Shown: positions 41,815 through 51,250 of the stretch, one piece after another
How positions within the stretch are numbered: position 1 is the first letter of the stretch
How the letters are laid out: the number at the start of each line of letters is the position of its first letter
Source: DASSBQ01 sp040981125
Lineage (GTDB): Bacteria > Nitrospirota > Nitrospiria > Nitrospirales > Nitrospiraceae
Direction of reading: 5' to 3'
NCBI GenBank assembly: GCA_040981125.1
Contig: JANRMQ010000004.1
Coordinates: forward strand, 313,442-377,441
Length of the DNA stretch: 64,000 nt
The notes under the pieces: model-generated
Seen by the model: the letters and a program-made list of their open reading frames with translations, nothing else
Told to the model about the DNA's origin: nothing
The model's database searches: none
Position numbers and translations under genes: made by a program

Positions 41815-43203
41815 ATGTTCAGAAAAACACAGCACATTCATCTGGTCGGAATCGGAGGGTCGGGTATGAGCGGGATCGCGGAGGTCTTGCTGACTTTGGG
41901 ATACAAAGTCAGCGGCTCCGACCTTGCCGCGTCGGAGACGACCCGGCGGCTTGAGGAACTCGGCGGCCGCATCGCGATTGGTCACCATGAATCCAACATC
42001 GGTGAGGCGCAGGTGGTGGTGATTTCGTCGGCGGTGTCCGCGGCCAATCCCGAGGTGGTCGCCGCCAAGGCGAAACAGATTCCCGTGATTCCTCGAGCCG
42101 AGATGCTGGCCGAGCTCATGCGGCTCAAATACGGCGTTGCCATCGCGGGGGCCCATGGAAAAACGACCACGACGTCGATGGTGGCCAATGTACTGGCTCA
42201 GGGAGGTTTGGATCCGACCATGGTCATCGGCGGCAAGGTGAATGCGCTCGGCAGCCATGCCCGTCTGGGGCGCGGCGATCTTCTCGTGGCCGAAGCGGAC
42301 GAAAGCGATGGCTCGTTCCTGCGATTGTCTCCGACGATCGTGGCCGTGACAAACATCGACCGCGAACATCTCGAACACTATGGGACGATGGATCGGCTGA
42401 ACGACAGTTTCCTCGAATTCATCAACAAGGTCCCCTTCTACGGACTCGCGGTGCTCTGCGCGGACGACGAGCGGTTGCGGGCGCTCCTGCCTCGCGTGGT
42501 TAAGCGGTATCACACGTACGGGCTGCAGGACCATGGGGGCACCGCCGTTGATTTTCGCGCGACGGACATCAGTCTGCGGCAATGGGGATCTGAATTTCGC
42601 GCTCATTTCCGCGGAAGGAATCTGGGCCCGTTTCGCCTGGCCATTCCGGGCGTGCACAATGTGTCGAATGCGTTGATCGCGATCGCGATCGGCTTGGAGC
42701 TCGACGTGCCGGTTGATCTGATTCGCAAGGGATTGGCCGCCTTCAGCGGCGTTGAACGCCGGTTCCATCTGCGGGGTGAAAAAGCCGGCATCATGGTGGT
42801 CGATGATTACGGCCATCATCCGACCGAGGTCCGAGCCACGCTGGCCGCCGCCAAACAAGGCTGGGACCGGCGGCTCGTCGTCCTGTTCCAACCGCACCGG
42901 TACAGCCGCACCAGGGATTTGGCCGATGAGTTCGCCCATGCGTTCGATCAGGCCGACCTGCTGTTCATGACCGATATTTATGCGGCAGGAGAACAGCCGT
43001 TGCCGGGGGTCTCGGGTCAGAGCTTGGCGGACGCCGTGCGTGGTGCCGGACAGGCGGCTGTGACCTATGTTCCGCGCAAAGAGACCTTGCCGGAGCAGGT
43101 CTTGCCCGCACTGAAAGCCGGTGATCTGGTCCTGACGTTGGGAGCGGGTGACATATGGAAAGCGGGCATCGGCATCCTAGATCGATTGCCGACTCAGGCG
43201 TAA
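41815..43203 (+). CDS. murC: UDP-MurNAc:L-alanine ligase MurC
   Basis: The 462-residue Mur ligase has H-L-V-G-I-G-G-S-G-M-S-G at the start, A-G-A-H-G-K-T-T-T-T-S-M, E-A-D-E-S-D-G-S-F, and D-D-Y-G-H-H-P-T-E. It adds the first amino acid to UDP-MurNAc. ATG 41815 begins the usual N-terminus. An upstream in-frame ATG at 41695, with GAGGCG before it, would overlap murG and add 40 charged residues; this cannot be ruled out. Confidence 0.94.
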   Translation: MFRKTQHIHLVGIGGSGMSGIAEVLLTLGYKVSGSDLAASETTRRLEELGGRIAIGHHESNIGEAQVVVISSAVSAANPEVVAAKAKQIPVIPRAEMLAELMRLKYGVAIAGAHGKTTTTSMVANVLAQGGLDPTMVIGGKVNALGSHARLGRGDLLVAEADESDGSFLRLSPTIVAVTNIDREHLEHYGTMDRLNDSFLEFINKVPFYGLAVLCADDERLRALLPRVVKRYHTYGLQDHGGTAVDFRATDISLRQWGSEFRAHFRGRNLGPFRLAIPGVHNVSNALIAIAIGLELDVPVDLIRKGLAAFSGVERRFHLRGEKAGIMVVDDYGHHPTEVRATLAAAKQGWDRRLVVLFQPHRYSRTRDLADEFAHAFDQADLLFMTDIYAAGEQPLPGVSGQSLADAVRGAGQAAVTYVPRKETLPEQVLPALKAGDLVLTLGAGDIWKAGIGILDRLPTQA

Positions 43204-44156
43204 TGACTCATGAGGGAAAGACTGAGTCAAACGCTGCAACCAAAGCCGCTCAACCGGTTTCTGCAGCAACCCTTCGGCGAGTGGTGGCCGGTGTTCGGGG
43301 AAGAAGTGTCTTTCATGAGCCGCTTCAGAAATATACCTCGTTTCGAATCGGCGGCCCGGCGGATGTGCTGGTGGAACCGGTTGATATCGATGATGTGGCT
43401 CTGCTGGTCAGGCAAGCGACCGTCAATAGAGTCCGCATTTTTGTGCTCGGCGGTACGAATCTGCTCATCCGCGACGGTGGGATTCGCGGTGTGGTCATGA
43501 GTCTATCGAAACTGCGTGTGATTCGGGAAGAGCCGGGGCATGTCTTGTACGCGGAAGGCGGCGTCGGGATGCCGACCTTGATCGGGTATGCGATTCGGCG
43601 CGGTTTGAGCGGACTGGAATGGGGCGCCGGCATCCCGGGAACGGTCGCCGGCTGCGTCGTAATGAACGCGGGGACGAGATTAGGCGAGATGAAGGATGCC
43701 GTGCAAGCCGTTCGTTTGGTGACACCGAAAGGAGAAGTCGCCGAGATCGACGCGTCGGACATTGAGTTTGAATATCGCCATGCCCGGCTGCCACGCGGCG
43801 TCGTCGTCGGCGTCCGGCTCCAATTGCGCGCCGGCGTACGGGCCTCGATCGAAAAAACGGTGAAGGACTATTTACAGTATCGCAAGGAGACTCAACCGTT
43901 GGCGCAGGCCAGCGCCGGCTGCGTCTTTAGAAATCCTCCCCGCGACTCCGCCGGCCGGTTGGTGGAGGCGGCCGGACTGAAAGGTGCGCGCGTCGGGGAC
44001 GCGCAGGTCTCGGAGAAGCACGCCAATTTCATGGTGAATCTGGGGCATGCCAGGGCGACGGACGTGCTCGACCTGATCAAGAAAGTTCGTCGTGAAGTCC
44101 GGCGAAAAACCGGTGTCTCGTTGGATCTTGAGCTGAAAGTCGTCGGGGAAGCCTGA
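43203..44156 (+). CDS. murB: UDP-N-acetylenolpyruvoylglucosamine reductase MurB
   Basis: The 317-residue FAD enzyme has Y-T-S-F-R-I-G-G-P-A-D, V-L-G-G-T-N-L-L, G-L-E-W-G-A-G-I-P-G-T-V-A-G, and the catalytic Ser in A-S-A-G-C-V-F-R-N-P. The E of S-E-K-H-A-N-F lies near the end. The spacing fits type I/II MurB with a reductase that makes UDP-MurNAc. ATG 43203 overlaps the murC stop by one base; the first 35 residues are a non-conserved leader. Confidence 0.94.
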   Translation: MTHEGKTESNAATKAAQPVSAATLRRVVAGVRGRSVFHEPLQKYTSFRIGGPADVLVEPVDIDDVALLVRQATVNRVRIFVLGGTNLLIRDGGIRGVVMSLSKLRVIREEPGHVLYAEGGVGMPTLIGYAIRRGLSGLEWGAGIPGTVAGCVVMNAGTRLGEMKDAVQAVRLVTPKGEVAEIDASDIEFEYRHARLPRGVVVGVRLQLRAGVRASIEKTVKDYLQYRKETQPLAQASAGCVFRNPPRDSAGRLVEAAGLKGARVGDAQVSEKHANFMVNLGHARATDVLDLIKKVRREVRRKTGVSLDLELKVVGEA

Positions 44157-44165
44157 GGGAGACAT

Positions 44166-45161
44166 ATGAACCGGAACGAAACTGATGCCGGCTCATTGAC
44201 CCGCGCCAGGATCGGCGTCCTGATGGGAGGCCAATCGGCGGAGCGGGACGTTTCGCTCAGAACAGGCGATGCGGTGTATCGGGCGTTGCTGCGACGGGGC
44301 TATGACGCGGTCACGCTCGACGTGGGCCCGTCGCTCTATAAAGACTTGCTTGACCACCGAGTGAAGATCGCGTTCCTTGCGTTGCATGGACCAGGCGGTG
44401 AAGACGGGTCGATTCAAGGGTTTCTCGAATCGCTCCGCATTCCCTACACGGGATCGGGCGTGCGCGCCAGCGCGATCGGGATGCACAAGGTTGTCACCAA
44501 GACATTGCTGGCCGCGCATGACATTCCGGTGCCGGCCGGCAGTGTGGTTGAGCGAGGCGCACGACCTTCCGGCGCGCGCGTCTTACGTGCCGGGAAGCTC
44601 AAGTGGCCCGTGGTGGTCAAACCTCCGTCTCAAGGTTCGACCATCGGAGTGACCATCGTCAGAAAACCGTCGCAATGGCATGAAGCGCTCGCGCTCGCGC
44701 ATCGGTATGAAAATGAGGCGATGGTCGAGGCGTACATTCCCGGTCATGAAGTGACGGTGGGGGTCGTGTCGGGGGCGGGCGGACGCGTCGAGGCCTTCCC
44801 GGCCGTCGAGATCGTGGCGCCGGAAGGATTCTATGATTTTTCCGCCAAGTATCAAAAGGGCCGCACGCAGTATCTCTGTCCGGCTCCGCTCGCAGCCGCA
44901 GTCGCGCGCCGGATCCGTGACTTGGCCATCCGCACCTATCGAGTCCTGGGATGCGAAGGGGCGGCGCGAGTCGATTTCAGGATTACGCCTAAAGGAAAGC
45001 CCTATGTCCTTGAGATCAATACGGTGCCCGGCATGACGGAGACCAGCCTCCTGCCGATGGCCGCTGTGCGAGCGGGGCTGACCTATGAAACGTTGACCGA
45101 ACGGATTCTGCAATCCGCCTTGGCGCGCGCTGAACGTGAGCCGTTCAACGCGAAGGCATGA
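44166..45161 (+). CDS. ddl: D-alanine--D-alanine ligase
   Basis: The 331-residue ATP-grasp enzyme starts I-G-V-L-M-G-G-Q-S-A-E-R-D-V-S and has L-H-G-P-G-G-E-D-G-S-I-Q-G, K-P-P-S-Q-G-S-T-I-G-V, F-Y-D-F-S-A-K-Y, and L-E-I-N-T-V-P-G-M-T-E-T-S. It makes the dipeptide used by MurF. The Tyr-type omega loop suggests D-Ala-D-Ala rather than D-Ala-D-Lac. Its stop overlaps ftsQ by ATGA. Confidence 0.95.
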   Translation: MNRNETDAGSLTRARIGVLMGGQSAERDVSLRTGDAVYRALLRRGYDAVTLDVGPSLYKDLLDHRVKIAFLALHGPGGEDGSIQGFLESLRIPYTGSGVRASAIGMHKVVTKTLLAAHDIPVPAGSVVERGARPSGARVLRAGKLKWPVVVKPPSQGSTIGVTIVRKPSQWHEALALAHRYENEAMVEAYIPGHEVTVGVVSGAGGRVEAFPAVEIVAPEGFYDFSAKYQKGRTQYLCPAPLAAAVARRIRDLAIRTYRVLGCEGAARVDFRITPKGKPYVLEINTVPGMTETSLLPMAAVRAGLTYETLTERILQSALARAEREPFNAKA

Positions 45162-46042
45162 TGATCGCGATGGCGAGCTCATTTACGAAGAAGAAGCAGA
45201 CGAAGCGTAGCGAGCCGCGGGTGAATGCGCGCCGTGCAGGGGAAGAATCCGGCGATGAACGGCGAACCGCCAAGGGCCGGTTGGCGCGATTCGGCAGGCG
45301 GTTGGCGAAGACTCTCTATGCCGTCGGCTTGCTGAGTTTGTTTGCTGCGGGATGTGCCGGGCTCTTCATGCTCGTGCGTGAACTTGGGCCGTTGGCGAAG
45401 GAATCATTCGCCGTCCGGCACGTGACGGTGGAGGGTTTGAATCATGTCGATCGCCGGGAAGTGCTGTCGCGGTTGGCGTTGAAAGCCGATGCGGCGCTCT
45501 ACTCATTAAACCCGGCCTGGCTTGCGGAACGGCTGAAGCAGCATCCCTGGATCAAGGACGCGTCCGTCACGCTCGTGCCGTTTCATGAAGTCCGAATATC
45601 CGTCACCGAGCGATCGCCGGCCGCCATTGTGAGGACCGCGGCCGAGAATATATTGACCGACGAAGAGGGCTTCATCCTGGCGCGGCTGGGAACCAAAGAT
45701 GATCCGTCATTGCCGATGCTGTCCGGTGTCGACGCGCGCGGCTTGCTGCAAGGTAAGGAGAATGCGAGACAGGCGGTTAAGACGGGCGCCGAATTGGCTC
45801 GGATGATGACGAAGACCATGGGAGGACGGCCGGACATTAATGTGGGGCATCTGTCGAACATGGTCGCGTTGGTGCAGGGGGTGACTTTTCAGTTCAGTTC
45901 GTCATCGATGGATCAGCAATGGCGCCGATTTCTGCAGATGCGGCCCGCCTTCCGGGACGTCGCGTTCGACAACGAAGGCGAGCGAGGGCAGGAGATCGAC
46001 CTCCGCTACATGGATCGCGTCATCATTCGTGGAAGGGGGTGA
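45158..46042 (+). CDS. ftsQ: Cell division protein FtsQ
   Basis: The 294-residue protein has a long basic cytoplasmic part (residues 1-48) and one membrane helix at about 49-70. A POTRA domain follows (F-A-V-R-H-V-T-V-E-G-L-N-H-V), then the FtsQ domain with H-P-W-I-K-D-A-S-V and V-T-E-R-S-P. It links FtsL/FtsB to the divisome. ATG codons at 45161 and 45173 are also possible starts. Its end meets ftsA. Confidence 0.92.
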   Translation: MMIAMASSFTKKKQTKRSEPRVNARRAGEESGDERRTAKGRLARFGRRLAKTLYAVGLLSLFAAGCAGLFMLVRELGPLAKESFAVRHVTVEGLNHVDRREVLSRLALKADAALYSLNPAWLAERLKQHPWIKDASVTLVPFHEVRISVTERSPAAIVRTAAENILTDEEGFILARLGTKDDPSLPMLSGVDARGLLQGKENARQAVKTGAELARMMTKTMGGRPDINVGHLSNMVALVQGVTFQFSSSSMDQQWRRFLQMRPAFRDVAFDNEGERGQEIDLRYMDRVIIRGRG

Positions 46043-46047
46043 GCGGC

Positions 46048-47283
46048 TTGCCTAAGCGGGATCACATTCTTGTCGGCTTGGATATCGGAACGACCAAGAT
46101 CTGCGCAATTGTGGCGGAAGTCCTCGATGAAGGACCGCTTAATATCATCGGGGTGGGGTCCTGCCCCTCCCGCGGCCTGCGCAAGGGCGTAGTCGTGAAC
46201 ATCGAGAGCACGGTCGAATCCATCAAGAAAGCCGTGGAAGAGGCGGAATTGATGGCCGCCGTCCAGATCAACAGCGTGTACACGGGAATCGCCGGCAGCC
46301 ATATTTCCGGAGAAAACCTGAAAGGCGTCATCGCCCTGAAAAAGCAGGAGGTGACGAGGGACGATATCAATCGAGCGATCGAAAGCGCCAGAACGCTGGC
46401 GGTGATCCCGCACGAACGGCGCATCCTTCACGTGCTGCCTCGGGAGTTCGTGGTCGATGATCAAGAAGGAGTGCGGGAGCCGTTGGGAATGTCCGGCAAC
46501 CGGCTGGAGGTCAACGTCCACGTGATTACCGGAGCCGTCACGTCCGCGCAGAATATCATCAAGAGCGTCAACCGAGCCGGTTTGGACGTGGTGGACATTA
46601 TTCTGCAGCCCCTTGCCTCCAGCGAAGCGGTCTTGAGCGCGGAGGAGCGGGAGCTGGGCGTGGCGATGGTGGACCTGGGAGGGGGCACGACCGACTTGGC
46701 CATTTTTCTGGACGGCAGCATCCGGCACACGGCGGTCTTGCCGATCGGCGGGCAGAATCTGACGAAGGATTTGGCCATCGGATTGCTGACTTCCCAGACG
46801 GAGGCGGAGCGCATCAAGGTGCAGCACGGCATCGCGCGGACGGATCTGGTCTCCGGACACCAAACCGTCGAAGTGCCGTCGGTGGGCGACCGGCCGCCCC
46901 GCAATTTTTCGCGGCGGGATATCGCCGAAATCCTGGAGCCGCGGGTGGAGGAAATGTTTGATCTGGTGAAGCGGGAAATCGTGCGGGCCGGGTACGAAGG
47001 CATGTTAGGGGCCGGCGTGGTTATTACCGGGGGCACGTCTTTGCTGGAAGGGATGCCCGATGCGGCGGAAAAGGGATTGAATCTCCCGGCTCGGCGGGGT
47101 GTACCGACCGGCATCGGCGGCTTGCGGGATATCGTCAGCAACCCCATGCATGCCACGGGCGTCGGTCTGTTGCTGCACGCCCGGCAGCATGCTCAGGAGT
47201 TGGAGACAGCGGGAATGCGCCATGGGCGCGGGTTGGGGAAAGTATTGGATCGCATGCGGTCGTGGATGTTCGAGTTTTTTTAA
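46048..47283 (+). CDS. ftsA: Cell division protein FtsA
   Basis: The 411-residue actin-like protein has phosphate-1 loop G-L-D-I-G-T-T-K-I-C, the SHS2 1C domain, V-D-L-G-G-G-T-T-D-L-A as phosphate-2, and G-A-G-V-V-I-T-G-G-T-S for adenosine. The C-terminal end, M-R-S-W-M-F-E-F-F, is an amphipathic membrane-targeting helix. It tethers FtsZ to the membrane. The start is not an ATG: TTG 46048 lies 9 bp after AAGGGG and is preferred. GTG 46039, overlapping the ftsQ stop, is the alternative. Confidence 0.94.
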   Translation: MPKRDHILVGLDIGTTKICAIVAEVLDEGPLNIIGVGSCPSRGLRKGVVVNIESTVESIKKAVEEAELMAAVQINSVYTGIAGSHISGENLKGVIALKKQEVTRDDINRAIESARTLAVIPHERRILHVLPREFVVDDQEGVREPLGMSGNRLEVNVHVITGAVTSAQNIIKSVNRAGLDVVDIILQPLASSEAVLSAEERELGVAMVDLGGGTTDLAIFLDGSIRHTAVLPIGGQNLTKDLAIGLLTSQTEAERIKVQHGIARTDLVSGHQTVEVPSVGDRPPRNFSRRDIAEILEPRVEEMFDLVKREIVRAGYEGMLGAGVVITGGTSLLEGMPDAAEKGLNLPARRGVPTGIGGLRDIVSNPMHATGVGLLLHARQHAQELETAGMRHGRGLGKVLDRMRSWMFEFF

Positions 47284-47336
47284 CCGTCGCGTGCGGCAGA
47301 GGCCGGCAACGCGAAATCGCGAAGGGAGGTGCCCCG

Positions 47337-48533
47337 ATGTTTTCAATTCAAGAAGATCAATTGTCACCCGTCCGCATCAAAGTGATTGGAGTCGGTGGGG
47401 CCGGTTGCAATGCGATCAATACGATGATCACCGGGGGGCTTTGCCGGGTGGACTTCATCGCGGCCAACACCGACGTGCAGGCGCTGGAACGGTCGCAAGC
47501 CTCGTATAAGATTCAGATCGGTCCGGACCGGACGCGGGGGCTCGGCGCCGGGGCCAAGCCGGAAGTCGGCCGGGACGCGGCGTTGGAAAGCAAAGATGAA
47601 ATTCGGGAAAGCCTCGAAGGGGCCGACATGGTATTCGTGACGGCGGGCATGGGAGGAGGCACCGGCACCGGCGCGGCGCCGATCGTGGCCAGCATCGCCC
47701 GTGAACTCGGCATTCTTACGGTGGCCGTCGTGACGAAACCGTTTCAATATGAAGGCCACCGGCGAATGAGCCACGCCGAAGAAGGCATCCGGGATCTGAA
47801 GCGCCATGTGGACACCGTGCTGATCATTCCCAATCAGCGGCTGCTCGGCATCGTGGACAAGGCGACGCCGCTGCTCGATGCGTTCAAAGTCGCGGATGAT
47901 GTGCTCCGTCAAGCCATTCAAGGCATTGCGGACGTCATCACGACAACCGGTCTCGTGAATGTGGATTTCGCCGATGTGCGAACGATCATGTCCCATACCG
48001 GCCGGGCGGTCATGGGAATGGGCATCGCCCGCGGCGCCACCAGAGCCGCCGAAGCGGCGCAGAAGGCCATCTGCAGTCCGCTGCTCGAAGAGGGCAGTGT
48101 CGAGGGGGCGCGCGGCGTCTTGCTGAACATTACGGGTGGACCGAACATGTCATTGCACGAGGTTGAAGAGGCGGCGTCGATCGTTCAACATGCCGCAGAT
48201 CCCGAGGCAAATATCATCGTCGGGCAGGTCATCAACTCCGAAATGGGGGACGATTTGGTGGTGACCGTCATCGCGACGGGATTTGAGCGGGAAGATCAAT
48301 CGTCTTCCAAACCGGTGGCGCCTGAACGGTTGGTCGCCAAGAATGGAAACGGTCGGGCGACTCAACAAGTCTTGGCCGGCATGCAGCCTGCCGGAGAGCG
48401 CTCGCACAAGGATCTGGATCGGCCCACGTTCCTTCGCCGCCTGGGCGAGGCGCGTGAGCCGGTGGAACGTGTCGCCGTCGCCGCGGATGATGAATGGGAT
48501 GTGCCGACGTTTCTGAGAAGGCAGGCGGACTAG
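47337..48533 (+). CDS. ftsZ: Cell division GTPase FtsZ with two C-terminal PTFLRR motifs
   Basis: The 398-residue tubulin homologue starts V-I-G-V-G-G-A-G-C-N-A, and the tubulin signature reads G-M-G-G-G-T-G-T-G-A-A-P. It polymerises into the Z ring. The C-terminal linker is about 60 residues. It ends in the conserved peptide W-D-V-P-T-F-L-R-R-Q-A-D that binds FtsA, but a second copy, L-D-R-P-T-F-L-R-R, lies about 20 residues earlier. AAGGGAGG precedes ATG 47337; longer frames would place that site inside the gene. Confidence 0.97.
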   Translation: MFSIQEDQLSPVRIKVIGVGGAGCNAINTMITGGLCRVDFIAANTDVQALERSQASYKIQIGPDRTRGLGAGAKPEVGRDAALESKDEIRESLEGADMVFVTAGMGGGTGTGAAPIVASIARELGILTVAVVTKPFQYEGHRRMSHAEEGIRDLKRHVDTVLIIPNQRLLGIVDKATPLLDAFKVADDVLRQAIQGIADVITTTGLVNVDFADVRTIMSHTGRAVMGMGIARGATRAAEAAQKAICSPLLEEGSVEGARGVLLNITGGPNMSLHEVEEAASIVQHAADPEANIIVGQVINSEMGDDLVVTVIATGFEREDQSSSKPVAPERLVAKNGNGRATQQVLAGMQPAGERSHKDLDRPTFLRRLGEAREPVERVAVAADDEWDVPTFLRRQAD

Positions 48534-48564
48534 CGCCGGCGGACAGCAGCCGAGCGTGTTGAAC

Positions 48565-49308
48565 ATGCCGCAGCCGGTCATTACCATTCCTTCGTTCGCG
48601 GCGAACGATGGCGGGATCGCCCATTTCTTTGGGACGAGGCATTCCGAATTTGATGTCACGCCGGGGATGAGCATCTCTGCCGGTCGCATGAGGTTTCATT
48701 CTGCCGCGCCGGCAACCTTGATTGCTGTGAAGCAGGTGCATGGAACCGAGGTGCTGGTCATCGACCGCCCCGTCTTGGACGGGCAATCCTTCGATGGCGG
48801 ATGGGATGCATTGGTCACTGATCAACCGGATGTGGCTGTGACGGTGCGCACGGCTGATTGCGTGCCCGTCTTGCTCCATGATCCCGGCCGACGGGTTGTG
48901 GCGGCCATCCATGCCGGATGGCGGGGGGCCGTCGCCGGCATTGTGCCTAAAACGATCGCCGCCTTGGCCGGCCGGTTCAGCAGCGAGGCTGCCTCGCTAC
49001 GAATGGCGGTCGGACCCTCCGCCGGATCCTGTTGCTATGAAGTCGATGAGCCGGTGTTGTCTCAATTGCGGGAGGCTTTTCCCGATTGGCAATCGGTCGT
49101 GCGCGGCCCAAGGGGACCACAGAAGGCGATGCTCGATTTGCGGGAATTGATCCGCCGGCAAGCGGTTGGAAGCGGTTTGCTTGAAGACGCGATCAGTGTG
49201 GTCAACGCCTGTACGATTTGTCATCCCAACCTATTCTTTTCCTACCGACGGGAAGGCATAGTGAAGCGCACCATGGTGAGCGGTATTGCCTTGGTGACGC
49301 CAAGATGA
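48565..49308 (+). CDS. pgeF: Polyphenol oxidase-like / purine nucleoside phosphorylase PgeF (YlmD, YfiH)
   Basis: The 247-residue protein belongs to the multi-copper-oxidase-like/YfiH family. K-Q-V-H-G-T-E holds the first His, T-A-D-C-V-P-V-L the Cys, and H-A-G-W-R-G-A-V-A the second His, the three zinc ligands. Members cleave adenosine/inosine or correct MurNAc-L-Ser errors in peptidoglycan precursors (PgeF). Position directly after ftsZ matches ylmD of Firmicutes and favours a wall-related role. Confidence 0.88.
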   Translation: MPQPVITIPSFAANDGGIAHFFGTRHSEFDVTPGMSISAGRMRFHSAAPATLIAVKQVHGTEVLVIDRPVLDGQSFDGGWDALVTDQPDVAVTVRTADCVPVLLHDPGRRVVAAIHAGWRGAVAGIVPKTIAALAGRFSSEAASLRMAVGPSAGSCCYEVDEPVLSQLREAFPDWQSVVRGPRGPQKAMLDLRELIRRQAVGSGLLEDAISVVNACTICHPNLFFSYRREGIVKRTMVSGIALVTPR

Positions 49309-49417
49309 TACTCCTGCCGTGACATGCTCCCTCGCATGGGCCGTCCGGGTTTCGAGCCCATGAGCCGATTCTTGCCTCCGGTGCCGGAACCGATCGGTGA
49401 GGACATATAGGGCGCGA

Positions 49418-50125
49418 ATGGATCGGGATTCCGGAACGATTGCCGATAATGTCTCCCATATTCTGGAAGGCATCAGAGCGGCGGCAGTGCGATCGGGGCG
49501 TAGACCTGAGCAAGTCCGCCTGATCGCCGCTACAAAGACGGTCGGAATAGATCGTATCCAGGAGGCGATTGCCGCCGGAGTCGCCATTCTGGGAGAAAAC
49601 CGATTCCAGGAAGCGTTGCCGAAAATCGAGCAATTGGAGCATGAGCGTGTGGCATGGCACTTTATCGGCCGGCTGCAACGGCGTAAAGTCAAAGCGGTCG
49701 TCGGCAAATTTCAACTCATCCACTCGGTCGAGAGCCTCGAATTGGCGGAGGAAATCAATCGGCGCGCGAACCAGGCCGGTCTGCGGCAGTCCGTGCTGCT
49801 TGAAATCAATATCGGGGGGGAAGAAAGTAAAGGCGGATTTGATCCGGAGGCTGCGGCCGACGCCTGCGGGCATCTGGATCGTATGGCTCATCTGGCCGTG
49901 CGGGGCTTGATGGCGATTCCTCCATTGGAGGCCGATCCGAGCCGAACGCGTCCGTATTTTCGCCGCCTGCGGGAACTCGCGCAATCACTGGCGCGGTCCG
50001 GCTTTCCCAACGTTCGCATGGAGGAGTTATCGATGGGCATGTCGGCCGATTATCAGATTGCAGTAGAAGAGGGCGCCACATTCGTACGAATTGGCACCGC
50101 GATTTTTGGGACGCGCGATGTCTGA
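49418..50125 (+). CDS. YggS/YlmE-family PLP homeostasis protein
   Basis: The 235-residue type III PLP protein has A-A-T-K-T with the cofactor lysine, L-G-E-N-R-F-Q-E-A, W-H-F-I-G-R-L-Q-R-R-K, L-L-E-I-N-I-G-G-E, and S-M-G-M-S-A-D-Y near the end. It binds pyridoxal phosphate without known catalysis and helps keep PLP and amino-acid pools in balance. It overlaps proC by 8 bp. ATG 49418 follows AGGG. Confidence 0.94.
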   Translation: MDRDSGTIADNVSHILEGIRAAAVRSGRRPEQVRLIAATKTVGIDRIQEAIAAGVAILGENRFQEALPKIEQLEHERVAWHFIGRLQRRKVKAVVGKFQLIHSVESLELAEEINRRANQAGLRQSVLLEINIGGEESKGGFDPEAAADACGHLDRMAHLAVRGLMAIPPLEADPSRTRPYFRRLRELAQSLARSGFPNVRMEELSMGMSADYQIAVEEGATFVRIGTAIFGTRDV

Positions 50126-50945
50126 GGTCGGTCTACATAGCAAGCTTGCTGTCCTGGGAGGCGGGCAAATGGCCGAGGCGCTGATCGGGGGACTGCTCGC
50201 ATCACAGGGTTCCCGACCATCCGATATCCGAGTGACCGATCCGTTGGCCGCCCGCCGAGAGGTGTTGAAGACGCGATTCGGTGTTCAGGTCGGAGAGCGC
50301 AACGAAGCGGCTGCGGAATGGGCGGATGTTGTGCTGATTGCGGTGAAGCCTCAACTGATCGAACGAGTATTGGCCGACATCGTGTCCGTGGTAAACGGGA
50401 AGCTGGTGGTATCAATTGCGGCCGGAATTCCACTGGCCTGGATTCGACAGAGAGCACCCGCAGTTCGGGCGATTATTCGGGCGATGCCCAATACGCCTGC
50501 GTTGGTGCGCGAGGGCATCACGGCCTTGGCCGCCGAATCATCGTGCAGTGAGCAAGAGTCGGCGTTTGTAAGAAACCTGTTTGAATCAGTCGGTCGGGTG
50601 GTGATGGTGGAGGAGCGGCTGATGGATGCCGTCACCGGTTTGAGCGGCAGCGGCCCGGCGTATGTCTTTGTGGCGATCGAAGCGCTGGCCGACGGCGGCG
50701 TCAAGATGGGGCTTCCCCGCCGGACGGCGGAATTGTTGGCGGCCCAGACCGTCTTGGGTGCGGCCCGCTTGTTAATGGAGCGGAGCGAACACCCCGCGCG
50801 TCTGAAAGACCAGGTGGCTTCACCGGGTGGCACCACGATTGCCGGACTGCACCGGTTGGAGGAAGGTGGGTTTCGCGCTACACTGATGGCGGCGGTCGAA
50901 GCCGCGACCAAACGTTCGGAGGAGCTGGGACGCACATGTTTGTAG
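50118..50945 (+). CDS. proC: Pyrroline-5-carboxylate reductase
   Basis: The 275-residue enzyme has an NAD(P)-binding start (L-A-V-L-G-G-G-Q-M-A-E-A), A-V-K-P-Q, R-A-M-P-N-T-P, and the C-terminal signature G-S-G-P-A-Y-V-F, then L-K-D-Q-V-A-S-P-G-G-T-T-I-A-G-L. It makes proline. A proline gene between yggS and yggT is the arrangement seen in cyanobacteria, where sepF also sits nearby; sepF is not present here. Confidence 0.96.
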   Translation: MSEVGLHSKLAVLGGGQMAEALIGGLLASQGSRPSDIRVTDPLAARREVLKTRFGVQVGERNEAAAEWADVVLIAVKPQLIERVLADIVSVVNGKLVVSIAAGIPLAWIRQRAPAVRAIIRAMPNTPALVREGITALAAESSCSEQESAFVRNLFESVGRVVMVEERLMDAVTGLSGSGPAYVFVAIEALADGGVKMGLPRRTAELLAAQTVLGAARLLMERSEHPARLKDQVASPGGTTIAGLHRLEEGGFRATLMAAVEAATKRSEELGRTCL

Positions 50946-51232
50946 TCGGCAACGTCTTAAAGGGAGTGGCGACCGTGCTCGATACCATTCTCTGGCTCTA
51001 TATGTGGGTCATCATCGCACGGGCGTTGATTTCATGGGTGAATCCCGACCCCTGGAATCCAATCGTGCAATTTTTGGAACGGGCGACCGAGCCGGTGTTG
51101 GCGCCGATCCGGCGATGGATGGGTTGGCGTCTGGGAATTGATCTCTCCCCCATGATTGCTATCCTGATCATATACTTTCTACAATTAGCGCTTGTGAGTA
51201 CGCTGATGGACCTCGCAGTCAGAATTAATTGA
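50936..51232 (+). CDS. YggT/YlmG-family membrane protein
   Basis: The 98-residue protein has two transmembrane helices (about 10-32 and 70-92). The YggT motif lies between them: A-R-A-L-I-S-W-V-N-P-D-P-W-N-P-I-V, then T-E-P-V-L-A-P-I-R-R. The family influences envelope integrity, osmotic tolerance and nucleoid or division behaviour, by unknown means. It overlaps proC by 10 bp. Confidence 0.93.
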   Translation: MFVVGNVLKGVATVLDTILWLYMWVIIARALISWVNPDPWNPIVQFLERATEPVLAPIRRWMGWRLGIDLSPMIAILIIYFLQLALVSTLMDLAVRIN

Positions 51233-51250
51233 ACGACGAAGAGGTGGCTC

